Below are positions 51,440-63,868 of a DNA stretch of 64,000 nucleotides, piece after piece. Where the stretch lies: contig NW_004450381.1 of the NCBI RefSeq assembly GCF_000321225.1, positions 1,940,457 through 2,004,456 on the forward strand, read 5' to 3'. Made by a program: the position numbers and the translations under genes. Every line of letters starts with the position of its first letter. Position 1 is the first letter of the stretch. The notes under the pieces were generated by a model. It did not search any database, was not told the origin of the DNA, and saw nothing but the letters and a program-made list of their open reading frames with translations. The DNA comes from Odobenus rosmarus divergens. Its lineage: Eukaryota > Chordata > Mammalia > Carnivora > Odobenidae.

Positions 51440-52030
51440 CCCTTAAAAAATTAAATGTAGAAGTACTGTATGATCAGGTAATTCCATGCCTGGGTATACA
51501 CTTAAAAGAACTCAAAGCAGGGACTCAAATAGATACTTGCACACCCGTGTTCCTAGCAACATCATTCACAAGAGCCAAACTATGGAAACAACTCAAGTAT
51601 CCACTGACGGATGAATGGATAAGCAAAATGTGGTATGGATATACAATGGAATATTACTTAGCCTTAAAATGCAAGGCAATTCTGACACACGCCATCACAC
51701 GGATGAGCCTTGAGGACATTACGCTAAGGGAAATAAGCCTGTCACAAAATGACAAATTTGCTGTGTGAGTCCACTTATAGGAGGCACCTGGAATAGTCGA
51801 TTCATGGAGACGGAGAGGAGAATGGTGGCTGCCAGGGCCTGGGGGTGGAGGGAATGGGGAGTTGTTGTTTTGTGGGGACAGAGTTGCAGTCTGGGAAGAT
51901 GAAAAAGTGCTGGAGAGGGACGGTGTTGACGGCTGCACCACCGTGTGAATGTGCTTAATGCCACTGAACGGTATGCTTCCGAGTGATGAAAATGTTCCAT
52001 TTTATGTTACGTAACAAGTACAAACCACAC
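51440..52030 (+). repeat. LINE-1 3'-end fragment
   Basis: 'ggaaacaactcaagtatcca', 'gaatggataagcaaaatgtg', 'atacaatggaatattactta', 'aaataagcctgtcacaaaat' and 'tgtgcttaatgccactgaac', a long L1M-type end, antisense to BCR. Confidence 0.85.
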
Positions 52031-53936
52031 GCACACATCCCTAAGGTACCTCCCGGACAGGGGCAACGCGTGGGTAGCTGAGCTGGGAGAGCCCAGGGGA
52101 GCTTCCTTTCGTCCCCTTCACCCCCTTCATCGCCAACAGCCCCTGGCAACCACATCTAAGATACGCACAGGATCAAAACTTGCAAGCAGTGTGCTCCCTG
52201 AGCTGATGAGAGCAGGCTGGGTGGTGGGTCCCGGGCTTCACTATAGTCTTCCGTGTGTGTGTTTAATAACCAAGGACAAGAAAGGAAGGCCTTGCTCACA
52301 CTCTGTAAAGGCAACCTTCAAAGGAGCCCGGGTGTCTGTCACAGCCACGGTTCCCAGCCGCTATCCCCCTACTCTCAGAGTTTACACATCACCTTTTCCA
52401 GGACACTCCCCTGTCCACCCGCGTCTTCCCGACCCAGGCTGGATGAGATCCCTGGCAGCCCAGAAGACCCTGGTAATCACAGGTTACACCCAGGACCGGG
52501 GCAGGACCCGTCAGAACAGCAGCACACACGCCCACAGCCCTGCAGCGGCCGTCCTCCCTATCCTCAGAGGGCCACAGTGTTTCCGCCCTCCAAGCACCGA
52601 ATGCCCTTAGACCAGCCTCGGTCCCGTCAGCCTCTCAAGGGGCCCCCAGCCGCTCCCCACAGCCTGTCTTTCCCTTAGCCCAGCCTTGGATCAAACAGCT
52701 CCAGTCACTTCGACACTCCTTCCCCATTTTCGTATCTGTGAGCCAGGAAGCATGGGTCTCACGACAAGGCCTCTCTGCCAGGCCCTGCTGGGGTCTCTGC
52801 CGCAAGAGTTGCCGGGAAGTGTGTGTAGAACCAAGCGCAGACCACCGGCCACAGGTCTCCCGGCTGTAGCCAAGCAGGGGAGGCCCTGCTGGACCCAAAG
52901 TACCTGCAGGGTCCTCAGATCTTGCTTCTGTGGCCTAGCTGCTGCCACAGGTGCGGAGCCCAGATCCCAGCTCCTGTCCCACCCTCCGACCAATGCACCC
53001 CAAGATGAGAGCCTGGAGCAAACCCTCAGGAGGAACGAAGGTTATGTTCCCAGCCCTCCCCTCCCAGAATAGACATGGAAACAGCTGGAAATGTCTAGGG
53101 GAAGGATCCTGACAAACACATACCAGGGTCGAGAGAACAGAAGAAGGGACCCCGGGAACTTGGGTAGGGGTGGGAGGAACTCAATCACGCATTAAGACCG
53201 AGGCAGGGTGGTCTCCTATCCCTGTTTAAACTGTCAGGAAAGGGCTGGGCCGTATTTATTCACCGAGGTAAAAGAGGCTCAAACACCATCTTCCTTCTGG
53301 TGGCTGGCCAGCTGCCGTGGGCAGGTTTCTGCAGAGGCAGGCACGGGGCCCCCCACCCCATCACATCTGCAGAAGCCCTGCTGTCCCCGCTCCGGCCCCC
53401 CTCTCTGGGCCCTGCACCTCTCCTGGGTCACAGGCATCCAGCACACGGCTAACGGTGTCATGGGGCTGGTAAATTCCAGATAGCAGCTCACGTCCTTGGG
53501 GGTGTCCGACCAGCTAGGCATCGCGCCTCCGGGAGAGGCTCAGAAAACCCTGGCTGGGACAGAAAGAGCCAGGTCTCACCAAAGGGCACACAGTTTCCAC
53601 AGATCCAAGCTGGCTCTGGACGGCATGCTCATGCACAGCCTCGAGCCTTCCTCCCACCACCCTGTGCGCTGGGAGCAGATTCTATCTGCATGATTGGCCG
53701 CGGGTCCTGGGGCTCCGCTGGCTTATTATGTGGCAGAATCCCGGGCGCAGTCAGAGAATATCTGTGGCGCTTCAAGGAAGCGAGTTTCCCAAACAGTAGA
53801 AAAGCCTCAAATGTGCCAGAGCAAGCGGGTATTTTTGCAAATTACCTGCTACCCTTTTGCTGGGCACTTCCTCTGGGCAAGGCACAATGCCGATCTCCTT
53901 GAATCCACCCTGACCCCTTACTGGACAGGAACTTCT

Positions 53937-54132
53937 TTTTTTTTTTTAAGATTTTATTTATTTGAGAGAGAGAATGAGATATAGAGAGAGAGCATGAGGT
54001 GGGGAGGGTCCGAGGGAGAAGCAGACTCCCCACTGAGCAGGGAGCCCAATGCGTGACTCGATCCCGGGACTCCAGGATCATGACCTGAGCCAAAGGCAGT
54101 CGCTCAACCAACTGAGCCACCCAGGCGCCCAT
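53937..54132 (-). mobile_element. CAN-SINE, full length, antisense
   Basis: Poly-T, AAGATTTTATTTATTTGAGAG, the body and the head ...GAGCCACCCAGGCGCCC. A 15-bp exact target duplication TGGACAGGAACTTCT lies at 53922-53936 and 54133-54147. Confidence 0.96.
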
Positions 54133-54259
54133 TGGACAGGAACTTCTAAATGCTCATTTTTCAGACAAGAAAAGGAGTCTCTGAGAGAGGAAGAGGTAGA
54201 GCCTAACTATGCCTGGGTCCACCTGTGTGACTTGCCTATCTGGGCACTTTTGGAAGACA

Positions 54260-54795
54260 TTTCTAAAAGGCCGAGCCTTTTAGACACATATGACGCAGCG
54301 ATTCCTCTCCGAGACCTATAACCCAAAGGAGTGAGAACAGGTGTTCGAAGCCAAACTCGTACCGGGATAACTCAAGCTATGTTCAAGCAGCATTATTCAC
54401 AACAGCCAAAAGGTAAAACCACCCAAATGTCCATCAACTGACGAGTGGATAAGTAAGTTGGGGTGCATCTCTACAACGGGATATCATTCAGCCTTCAAAA
54501 GGAAGTTAGTACCAATACAGGCAATCACATGGATGAGCCTCGAAGACAGGATGCTGAGTGAAGGCAATCATAAAAGACCACAGCTTGTCCGATTCCATTT
54601 ATATGAGATGTCCAGAAGAGACAAATCCATAGAGACAGAAAGTAGATCCTTAATGAGTATGGGGTTCCCTTCTGGGGTGACGGAGGTGTTTGGGAACTAA
54701 CCAGAGGTGGTGGCCTCACAATACTGAATACACTAAATGATGAGTTGTTTGCTTTGAAATGTTTAGTTTTATGTTATGTCATTTCACCTCAAAAA
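54260..54795 (+). repeat. LINE-1 3'-end fragment
   Basis: 'aacagccaaaaggtaaaacc', 'atgtccatcaactgacgagt', 'gggatatcattcagccttca', 'acatggatgagcctcgaaga', ending at an A-rich tail (54792-54801). Confidence 0.85.
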
Positions 54796-56137
54796 AAAAA
54801 AGAAGATCTGTTTTCCTCTGTTAAAACAGGGAACCCGGAACATCATCCAGCTGTTTCCTGAAGACCAAGAACATCATTCCGGACAGACGTCAGTACTGCC
54901 TGGCACCGTAACTCCAGGCCACCCACAGGCAGACACAAGCTCCTTTAATTTCTAAGATATCTGGTTGGTTTGGGTGGTTTTTCTGCTTTCTCCTCTACCC
55001 TCAGGCTGGCAGCTGTCCCTTCTTGCATCTACACCAAGGGGGGGTCAAAATTCTTTATAAACAAGACGCCCCCCCATCCAGTTGGACACTGTACCCTGGC
55101 GAGAGGCCTGCTGTCAGAGCCCCTGGTTCTGGGGGAGAAGAGTCCTAGGATCCTGGGGGCTTTCAGCCTCTGTGCTGCCATTCAACAATGACATCACCAG
55201 GCTAGTGTGGAAAGCCCTGGCTGCCCGGGTAGTGGGAGGTCACGGTCCAGACCAGCGTGGGGTACACAGAAGGCCCTGGGGCTAATCAAGTCTCCCCGAC
55301 AGGCCAGAAAATGCCAGCTGGGAAGGGCCTGAGCCTGCCCGGCTCATGGCCTGATGCCTCAGCTCCAGACAGCTCTAGATGCCCTGAACAAGGCTGAGGT
55401 CTCTTGGAGGAGACAGGCTGACTAACACAATAGCTCTTCCAACCGGGGTTTGGGTTCCAGCTGGTTGGAGACTGAATCACCACAAGGTCAATGTTGTGGG
55501 TGACTTTTACCAATAAAGACTGCATGCCGCCAGTGTGGGCATTCAAGGACTCCCCAATCAGCATCGAGAGAGCTGTTAAAAGATTTTCTTCTGTCTTCAA
55601 GGACCCACCTGTGCCTAGAGCTCTTCGATCCTTGAGGAGGGAAAGATCGCTTGTGTTCTGGGCTTGGGGCTGGAACCAGATGCCGCCAGGGTGGGGCAGG
55701 CAGAGGCAGGAACACCAGCTGGGAAGCTGGAGCCATCCGCCACTGGATGATGTGATTATTACTCTTTAGCACCACCTAGATTCTTCAACAAGGTTCAGAA
55801 AGATTTCCTGGAGGCAGTTTGGCCTCAGACAATCAAGCTGATGTATTTAGCGAGTACCCAACATTCAGCCAAGATGTATGGCACTTCTATTTTCTGCTGG
55901 GCACTGTGCTGGGTATGTGACGCCAGGCACCACAGCCCCAGCCCCGGCCTCCAGGAGCCAGCAGAATCCCAGGAGTCACATGACATGTGCATCATGGCAA
56001 AGCCACCCACGGGGGCCACTCAGACCCTCAGGCAGGGCAGCAGAGACCATCTCCCCAAGGAAGTAACTACTCCAAGAACTAATGAAGTGAGAGAGGCAGA
56101 CACTGGCTCCCCCCAGAACATGAAGGTGGGAAGGACA

Positions 56138-56576
56138 CTACAGTGGGCTGAATGGTGGCCCCCAAAACATACATCCACATCCTAACACCTGGAATGCATG
56201 AAGGGAACTTATTTTGGTAAAAGAGTCCTTACAGATGTAACTAAGTTCAGGACTCTGAGATGAGATCACCCAGGATTATCCAATGGACCCTAAATCTAAT
56301 GACAAGTGTCCTTATGAGAGACAGAAGAGGAGAAGCCTGTGTGAAGCTGGAGGCAGAGATTAAAATGACGTGGTCATAAGCCAAGGAATGCACGGGGCCA
56401 CCAGGAAGTGGAAACGGCATCGAAGGATTCTCCCCTAGAGCCTCCAGAGAGTATGACCCTGCTATACACCTTGATTTGGACTTCTGCCTCCAGAACTGCG
56501 GAGCACACAATACTTGCCGTTTTAAGCCATGAGTCTATGGCCATTTGTTAATGGCAGCCCCAGGAGACTAATACAG
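56138..56576 (+). repeat. MLT1-like MaLR LTR
   Basis: 'gggctgaatggtggccccca', 'acatccacatcctaacacct', 'gtgtccttatgagagacaga', 'cttctgcctccagaactgcg' and 'ccccaggagactaatacag', near full length. Confidence 0.75.
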
Positions 56577-57534
56577 GTGCTGCCCGTGGCCCGGAAGTGC
56601 TGCCATGGGGTCAGAGAAGAGACGGCTGGCTCCGAGAGAGGCCAGAAGGGCTTCAAAGAGGTGAGGTCTGTGTGGGATGGAAGAACCACTGGGCCTTCAA
56701 CCAGCAGAGGGGCTGCAGAGGTGTCCCATGCAGGGGCTTCTGGGAGCTCACGAACAAGGAAGGGCTGGGAAAGGCGATAAGCTGGGAATGAGGCAGGAGC
56801 AGTGGGAAGGAATAATTCTGAGAAGAGCCTTGGGCTTTGGGCCAAGGACCCGAGGCATGATTTAGGAGGTATCAAGGGTCATGGAGGCCTGGACCAAGAG
56901 GGGGGCCCAGGGAACACAGGCAGGTGACACTCTGGCAGCACATCTGGGTGTGGCGCTGCAGCTGGGACCCAGCTGGAGGGACCCAGCTGGAGGCTTCTGT
57001 GATGGTGACTCCAGATGAATGGGTCGAGGGCCTGGTTTCAGGGGGAATGGACACCACGACATCAAATGCCACAAACAGGCCCAAACTGAGCAGACTCACA
57101 TGGAGAGGAGGAAAAGCAAAGGGGACGCTGAGTTTCTAGCACCCAAGGCCAAGACCTGGCTGCAGGCAATTGGCCAGAGGAGTCATGGGGGGTAGGGAGC
57201 ACAAGGCAGGAGAGGTGAGCAGAACCCTTCAAGAGAAGATGGCACTGAGGGCAGGACCGTGGTCTGGGAGCAAAGTGGGAAGTGAGGCACATGGTCACTG
57301 CACGGCTGCGGGCACCCCCCTCCCATTCTATTCCCACTTCGAAGAGGAAACGTGGAGAGCAAGAGAGAAAAGATGGTGGGAAGGAAGGGCTTCCCCGCTC
57401 TGGTGGTCAGCGTACAGAGCCCAGGCCAGGGCTGGACCATGGGCAGGCGCTCACCAGGGGTGAGCTTAGAAGGGCAGGAGGAACACCCACTTTCCCCACC
57501 TCCACCTTGGGAAGCCTGGGGAGACTTAGGAAAG

Positions 57535-58430
57535 GAGGTACACATACACCCACATTCGCAGCAGCATCATTTCCAATGGCGGAAAGGCACAGAAGCATCC
57601 CAAGTGTCCAACGGCAGCTGGATGAATAACAAAATGCAATGGACACGTACAATGGAGTATTACTCAGCCTTAAAAAAAAAAAAAAGGCAGTCCTGCAACA
57701 TGCTACCACACAGTGAACCTTGAGGAGATTATGCCAAGTGAAATAAGACAGTCACAAAAAGACAAACACCCCACGATCCCATTGATACAAATGTATTAGT
57801 TTGCTGGGGCTGCCTTAACAAAATACTATAGACTGAGTCCATGAAACAACAGAAATTTATTTTCTCACAGCCCTGGAAGCTGGCAGTCGCCAATCAAGGC
57901 GCCAGCAGGGCTGGGTTCTGGTAAGAGCTCTCTTCCTGGCTTGGAGACAGATGCATTCTTGCTGTGTGCTCATATGGCCTTGTCTTGGTGGGTGGAAAGA
58001 AAGAGGGTGCTAGCTCTCGCTGGGTCTCTTCTTATAAGGGCAGTGATCCCATCATGAGGCCTGTCCTTACGATCTGTCTCCCAAAGGCCCCACCTACAAA
58101 TATCATGTTGCAAGTTAGGGAATCAACATATGAATTTGGCGGGGGGCGGGGGACACACACAAATATTCAGTCCATGACATACGTGTTACCTAGAATAGGC
58201 ACATTCATAGAGACAGAAAATAAGAGTGTGGGCTGTCAGCGGCTGGGAGGTAAGGGCAGGGGGCACGTATTGCTCAGGGTGTAGAGTTTCTGTTTGGGAT
58301 GAAGAAAAAGTTCTGGAGGTAAGTGGTGGTGATGGCTGCACGACAATGTGAATGTGCCTAACAGCACTGAATTATACGCTTAAAAATAGTTAAGATGGTA
58401 AATTTTATGTTAACCCCCCCCAAAACTAAT
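57535..58430 (+). repeat. LINE-1 3'-end fragment split by an antisense LTR
   Basis: The first half (57535-57790) has 'cacattcgcagcagcatcat' and 'acaatggagtattactcagc'. The second (58190-58430) has 'acctagaataggcacattca' and 'tgcctaacagcactgaatta'. The two halves join head to tail across the LTR at 57791-58190. Confidence 0.8.
57791..58190 (-). repeat. MLT1-like MaLR LTR (antisense) inside a LINE-1
   Basis: Reverse-oriented LTR: 'ttagtttgctggggctgcct', 'taacaaaatactatagactg', 'aacaacagaaatttattttc', 'catgttgcaagttagggaat' and 'attcagtccatgacata'. It interrupts the LINE-1 end. It is the only MaLR copy here lying sense to BCR. Confidence 0.8.
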
Positions 58431-58673
58431 CCTAAACAAAAAACTAAAGATCAGCCAGGTTTAGAAATCTTTAAAAAAGAAGAAAGTAGTACAGTGTTAT
58501 GGGCTTAACTGTGTGTCTCCCCACTGCCCAAATTTACATATTGAAGTCCTAACTCCCAATACATCCAAATGTGACCTTATTTGGAGACATGGTCTTTTTG
58601 CCAAGTTCAAATGAGATCATTAGGTTGGGCCCAAATCCAATACAATTGTTTCCTTATAGAAAAAGGAAATTTA

Positions 58674-59045
58674 TTTTATTTTTTAAGATTTTATTTACTT
58701 ACTTAGAGAGAGAGAGAAAGAGCACAAGCAGGGGGAGGGGCAGAGGGAGAGAGAGAATCTCAAGAAGACTCTGTGCTGAACACAGAACCCAACGTGGGGC
58801 TCGATCTCACAACCCCAAAATCATGACCTGAGCCGAAACCAAGAGTTGGAGGCTTTTTTTTTTTTTTAATTCTTTATTTGAGAGAGACACAGTGAGAGAG
58901 GGAACACAAGCAGTGGGAGTGGGAGAGGGAGAAGCAGGCTTCCCGTGGAGCAGGGAGCCCGATGCGGGGCTCGATCCCAGGACCCTGGGATCATGACCTG
59001 AGCCGAAGGCAGACGCTTAACTGACTGAGCCACCCAGGTGCCCCA
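58674..59045 (-). mobile_element. Composite of two antisense CAN-SINEs sharing one head
   Basis: The first unit (58674-58851) has an AAGATTTTATTTACTTACTT tail and a body that stops at 'accaagagttggaggct' without a head. The second (58852-59045) has its own poly-T, body and a complete head ending CAGGTGCCCC. The pair is bracketed by one 15-bp target duplication with one mismatch (GAAAAAGGAAATTTA / GAAAAGGGAAATTTA at 58659-58673 and 59046-59060). Confidence 0.85.
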
Positions 59046-59113
59046 GAAAAGGGAAATTTAAAGACAGACCAGCAGATAGAGAGAATGTCATGTGAACATG
59101 AAGGCAGTCATCT

Positions 59114-59163
59114 ACAAACCAAACCAAACCAAACCAAACCAAACCAAAACAAAAAACAAAAAC
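59114..59163 (+). repeat. (CCAAA)n simple repeat
   Basis: About seven units of AAACC followed by A-rich AAAACAAAAAAC. It lies in the right part of the split LTR. Confidence 0.9.
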
Positions 59164-59966
59164 CAGAGGCCTGGGACAGATTCTCCCTTACAGCTCTCAA
59201 AAGGAACCAACCCTGCCAATACCTCAATCTGACTTCCAGCTTCCCTAACTGTGAGAAAATAAATGTCTCTTGTGGGAGCCACCCAGTGTGTGATTCTTTG
59301 TTATGCAGCCCTAGGAAACTAATACATAGAGTAATTGTGGAGATCAGGTACCGGCTCTGAGAGGCCGCTTCCCACCCAGAGTCTTCACGGTCAGTGACTC
59401 ACCCACTCATGGAAATGGGACTCTGTCCAGCCAGCCAGCTGCAGCCACCCAGGGGCTGTCCATGCTCAGCAGTGCACCCACAGCACCTCCACATTCCGGA
59501 CTCAAGACAGCAGAGAGAGAAGAAAAGAGCAGCCACTGTGCCTCACGAGGTCAGAGGGCAACAGGCCAGACCCGAGCCTCACAACCCTGCAGCCACCCAA
59601 CACGTTCACGGCCTCCTGGGCTCTTCTTAACCAGTGCTGCTCTCCCTCAGAAGCTAAGCTGTTGCAGATTTGCCCCAGACTGTGCTACTCAAGAACAGAC
59701 CAGAACTACCAGGATATCTTGCAACTGTACAAATCAGAAATTCTGGAAACCAAGCATTCTGGACCCCTCACACACAACAGTCTGCCAACTGCCCCTCCCT
59801 CAAGGGCAGAACAGGAAGGGTGGGAGACCTGAGTGAAACCCCAGCACCTTCTTCCTTCCTGACCTCAGCACCTGACAAGGGGAGCTCATTTTGCACCATT
59901 CATCCTGCTCCGAAAGGGGGCTTTATGCGTACGTAAGGAAACTGAAGGTATTAAAATGACAAGCTC

Positions 59967-60154
59967 GGGCGCCTGGGTGGCTCAGTTGGTTAAGCGACTG
60001 CCTTCGGCTCAGGTCATGATCCTGGAGTCCCAGGATCGAGTCCCACATCGGGCTCCCTGCTCAGCAGGGAGTCTGCTTCTCCCTCTGACCCTCTTCCCTC
60101 TTGTGCTCTCTATCTCTCATTCTCTCTCTCTCAAATAAATAAATAAAAAAAAAA
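59967..60154 (+). mobile_element. CAN-SINE, full length
   Basis: Head GGGCGCCTGGGTGGCTCAG, tail CAAATAAATAAATAAAAA. A 14-bp exact target duplication AAAATGACAAGCTC lies at 59953-59966 and 60155-60168. Very close in sequence to the copy at 2129-2316. Confidence 0.96.
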
Positions 60155-60228
60155 AAAATGACAAGCTCACAGCACCCACAAGTCAGAGACCAACAATGGG
60201 AATAGACTGACGATATGCCTGTGAGGCT

Positions 60229-60620
60229 GTTATGTGCTGAATGTCCGTGTCCGCCCGCCCCCCGCAATTCAAATATTGAAGCCCTAACTAAACTCCAATG
60301 TGATGGTATTTGGAGGTGGGGCCTTTGGGAGATAATTAGATTTGGATGAGAATCTAACCTCACGGGAAGTTTTGAGAGAGTAGGGCCCCCTGATGGGATT
60401 AGTGTCCTTCTAAGAGGAAGAGACACCAGAGCTCTTTCTCTCTCTCTGATATGTGAGGACACAGCAAGAAGGCAGATGTCTTCAAGTCCAGAAGAAGGTC
60501 TCCACCAAGAACCGATCTGGCCAGCACACTGATCTGGGACTTCCCAGCTTCTGGAACTATGACAAACCAGTGCCTGTTGTTTAAGCCCCCCAGTCTCTGG
60601 GGTTTTGTTACCGCAGCCCT
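60229..60620 (+). repeat. MLT1-like MaLR LTR
   Basis: 'tgttatgtgctgaatgtccg', 'caattcaaatattgaagccc', 'ggtggggcctttgggagata', 'gtgaggacacagcaagaagg' and 'gttttgttaccgcagccctg', near full length and relatively well preserved. Confidence 0.82.
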
Positions 60621-63504
60621 GTTCCATCCTCAGTGAATTTCCAAGGCCCAGGTCCTTTCCACTGGGAGTCACAGACTCCCCACCAGACAAGGGAGTCTTG
60701 CCCACATTCCTGCCCCGGAGAGGCATAGCTCTGGATCAGTTCTGGGGGCTAGTCTGCAAATCTCCCCTCTGCTCTAGTCCTGGGTCACCCCAATCTACGG
60801 CACTCCTGAGAGGTTCGCTGGCTTCTAGATGCAAAGAGGGGAAGGCACCTGGGATGCTGGCCTGAGTCAGGGGCTCTGAGACCTCTGTGGGGGCAACACA
60901 CAGTCACGGCAATAGACACTGTCCAGGTGCTCGGCCTCAAGTCCTCACACCACTGCAAGGGAGCTGATACCTTGTCTCACATGAAAGTTGAAGGTTTGGG
61001 ACTGGAAGCAACATTCCCCGAGCCCCACAGCTAATGAGTTGAGTTGAAAGGCAGGGATCCAGCCAGGCAGGTGTGCTTGGCCAAGGCCACCTCCTGGAGG
61101 TTCTGAGGGTTTAGCCCCACCCGGAGCTCAATCCCTGACTTCAGGCATCCTGGGGATGAACCAGAGGTGAGCTGGGGCAGCAGGGGTGAGGGGGGATATT
61201 TTATATTCTGCACCAGAACCTGAGATTACCCAATGTCAAAAGCCAAGGAACAGACCAGGAGGCAGCAGGGTCTCGAAGTCTAGGACAGAATGGCTTTTCC
61301 CCTTCTGTGCACTTGAATCAAGTGGCCAGGAACTTTACCATCCTTGACCTACACATTTGGAAAAGGAAATATAATTCTTCTGTTTCCAGACTCCACCGCC
61401 CCTCCCCCCCAATCCAACCTCCAGGGCCTTCTTCCATCATGCCGGGGGGAAAAAAGACAACAAACAAACTGGGATTACCGCGGCCACTCGGAGGCTCGTT
61501 TCATCTCTTGATGTTCCCACCAGTGAAATGGGGATAATGACACTCCACCCTCACACCCTGAGGGGGTGACGAGCAGGCCACCTTTCCCCTGCCAGAGGGA
61601 AGAGGCATCCAGAAGCATAAGCATCATTTATCCTAATTATCACAAGCCTCGGATATTCATGTGGTCCAACCTGTGAAGCTCCTTTCCAGAAAACTGCGTA
61701 TTACCTCTTGCCTGACTTCTCCTAGGGTGCTCAGCATTACCTTCTACTTCCCTGGGAGACTGAAGGCTCCACTTTGGGAAAGGTTGTGGGGCGGGGGCAG
61801 GGGGTGGTGGTGGAGAGTGGGAGCTCACGTGCTTGGGGCTACTAGGAAGATTCTTCTCTGGGCCGCAAACCGTGTGTCAGCAGAACCCATGGAACCCACC
61901 GGGCCTCAGGCCGCCATGGGTCAGAGGGTGACCCTGGCAGAGTGATCCCATCCATCTGGCCCGCTGCAAAGCCCACCGGGGCTCCAAACGGCAGCCCCAC
62001 TCCGCCCTTCTCAGCAGCCCATTGCTGGTCTACCAAGGAGGCTGTGGCCCCCCTCCGTCCCACAGGATCTCTCCTGCAGCCAGGATCAGCGGGAGCAGAG
62101 CTTTCCCCACCCATTCCCCTGCGGCTCAGAGTCCACAGGCCACAGGCTCTCTGTGGAGCACAAGGCCTTGAGAACAGCTGAGGAACGAGCCAGAAAACAA
62201 GCCAGCAAGGATCTCTGTCCAGATGAAAGAGGCGACAGAGGACTAGCTTCGGCTCTTGACCTGAAACTTGAAACTGTCATGTGGGAATTACCACCTATGG
62301 TGATAATCCCAGTTGTCATCACAGAGTGACAGCCTGGTCCAGGCTCCATGCTCACCCCTCAGCCAGCCAGGCTTGGGAACCAGGCCCAGCTCCCCTCTTG
62401 CTTTCCCCGGCACTGGCACCATGGGAGGAGGCAGGATCCACACACCCGAGACACCCCCAATGGCAGAGCTGCCAGTTGCCCACTCAGGCCTCTATCTCTG
62501 TCACCGGCCAGCCCAGTCGGAAGACCCGGCAGGTCCCGATGAGGGTCTGCGGTACGCTGAGCTCGGAAAGCAAGTCCTCCAGAGACGGACTCAAGCCACA
62601 GACGGGGCAGAGTGGACCACTGCACCACAGAAGGCCCTGGGCCCTGGGCCCATCAGGAGTACACACTCTGGGAGGAGGCCCTTCCCTCAGGAATCCTGGG
62701 ATCCCAGGGGAAACAAGGCATCTGGAAAGGCTCCCAGAGGTATCCGACACCAGCTGTGAGCCTGGCGCTTCGCCCAGAAATACTGCACATGGTAGAATAA
62801 GAGCTTGGTTCAACTGGGTCACTCTGCCCAGCAATCACACTATCAGGCTGGCACCTCATTCAGGTACTTTCGAGGGCAGAGAATTTGAGCTCAGACCTCC
62901 CAGACAGACCTGAAGAGAACAAGGCCGATTCCTGCTCTTCACGACCTTGACTCTAGCCCACTACCTGAGGTAGCTTTCCTGGCATCTCTTCACCTCCAGA
63001 GTGGGCACCGCCATCCCCCGTGGAGAGGCGGGCAGTGGCGGCCCAGTCAGATCACACATTCGCAACAGCACGTGGCACACAGCAGGCACCTACTAGGTGT
63101 GCGTCCCCCCTCAGCCCTTGTGAAAGGACCTCCGACAGCCTATGCCCAGGGCTCTTTGCTGTGCCCACACGGATCTTCCCGGTAGGAGGCATGTTCTGTC
63201 TTCTTAAAACCAATCTCGGCGGCGCAGGTATGTTTCCCCGGTCTTGCCTTAATCCAGCCTGAGTCCTGCTCTGCTCTTGGCCCGGAGGGTGGGGAATGCT
63301 GCTAAAAGAGCCGGGGGCAAGCGGAAGGTCAGGCTGGTCTCTTTGCACGGCAGGACCCTGACCACCTCAGAGCCACCAGCTTTCTGAGAACCCAGCCTTC
63401 GAAAGAGGCTCCAGTACAAGGGGGAGGACACAGCCATGGGGTGCTCAGGGCCCATAGGACAGCACGAGCCCAAGGAACCCGTCTGGAGCGACCCGCTTTT
63501 CTCT

Positions 63505-63868
<364 letters not shown>

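Larger units (their letters stand above)
58497..59330 (+). repeat. MLT1-like MaLR LTR split by a double SINE
   Basis: The left part (58497-58673) has 'ttacatattgaagtcctaac' and 'aatgtgaccttatttggaga'. The right part (59046-59330) has 'ctaactgtgagaaaataaat' and 'gcagccctaggaaactaata'. The SINE composite at 58674-59045 lies between. Confidence 0.8.

Noticed and set aside
60061..60726. 221-codon minus-strand open frame
   Set aside because: It covers a reversed CAN-SINE and an LTR, so it is repeat-derived.
62281..62913. 210-codon plus-strand open frame in intron 1
   Set aside because: No recognisable family, low-complexity composition and no regulatory or splice context. Not supported as a gene.
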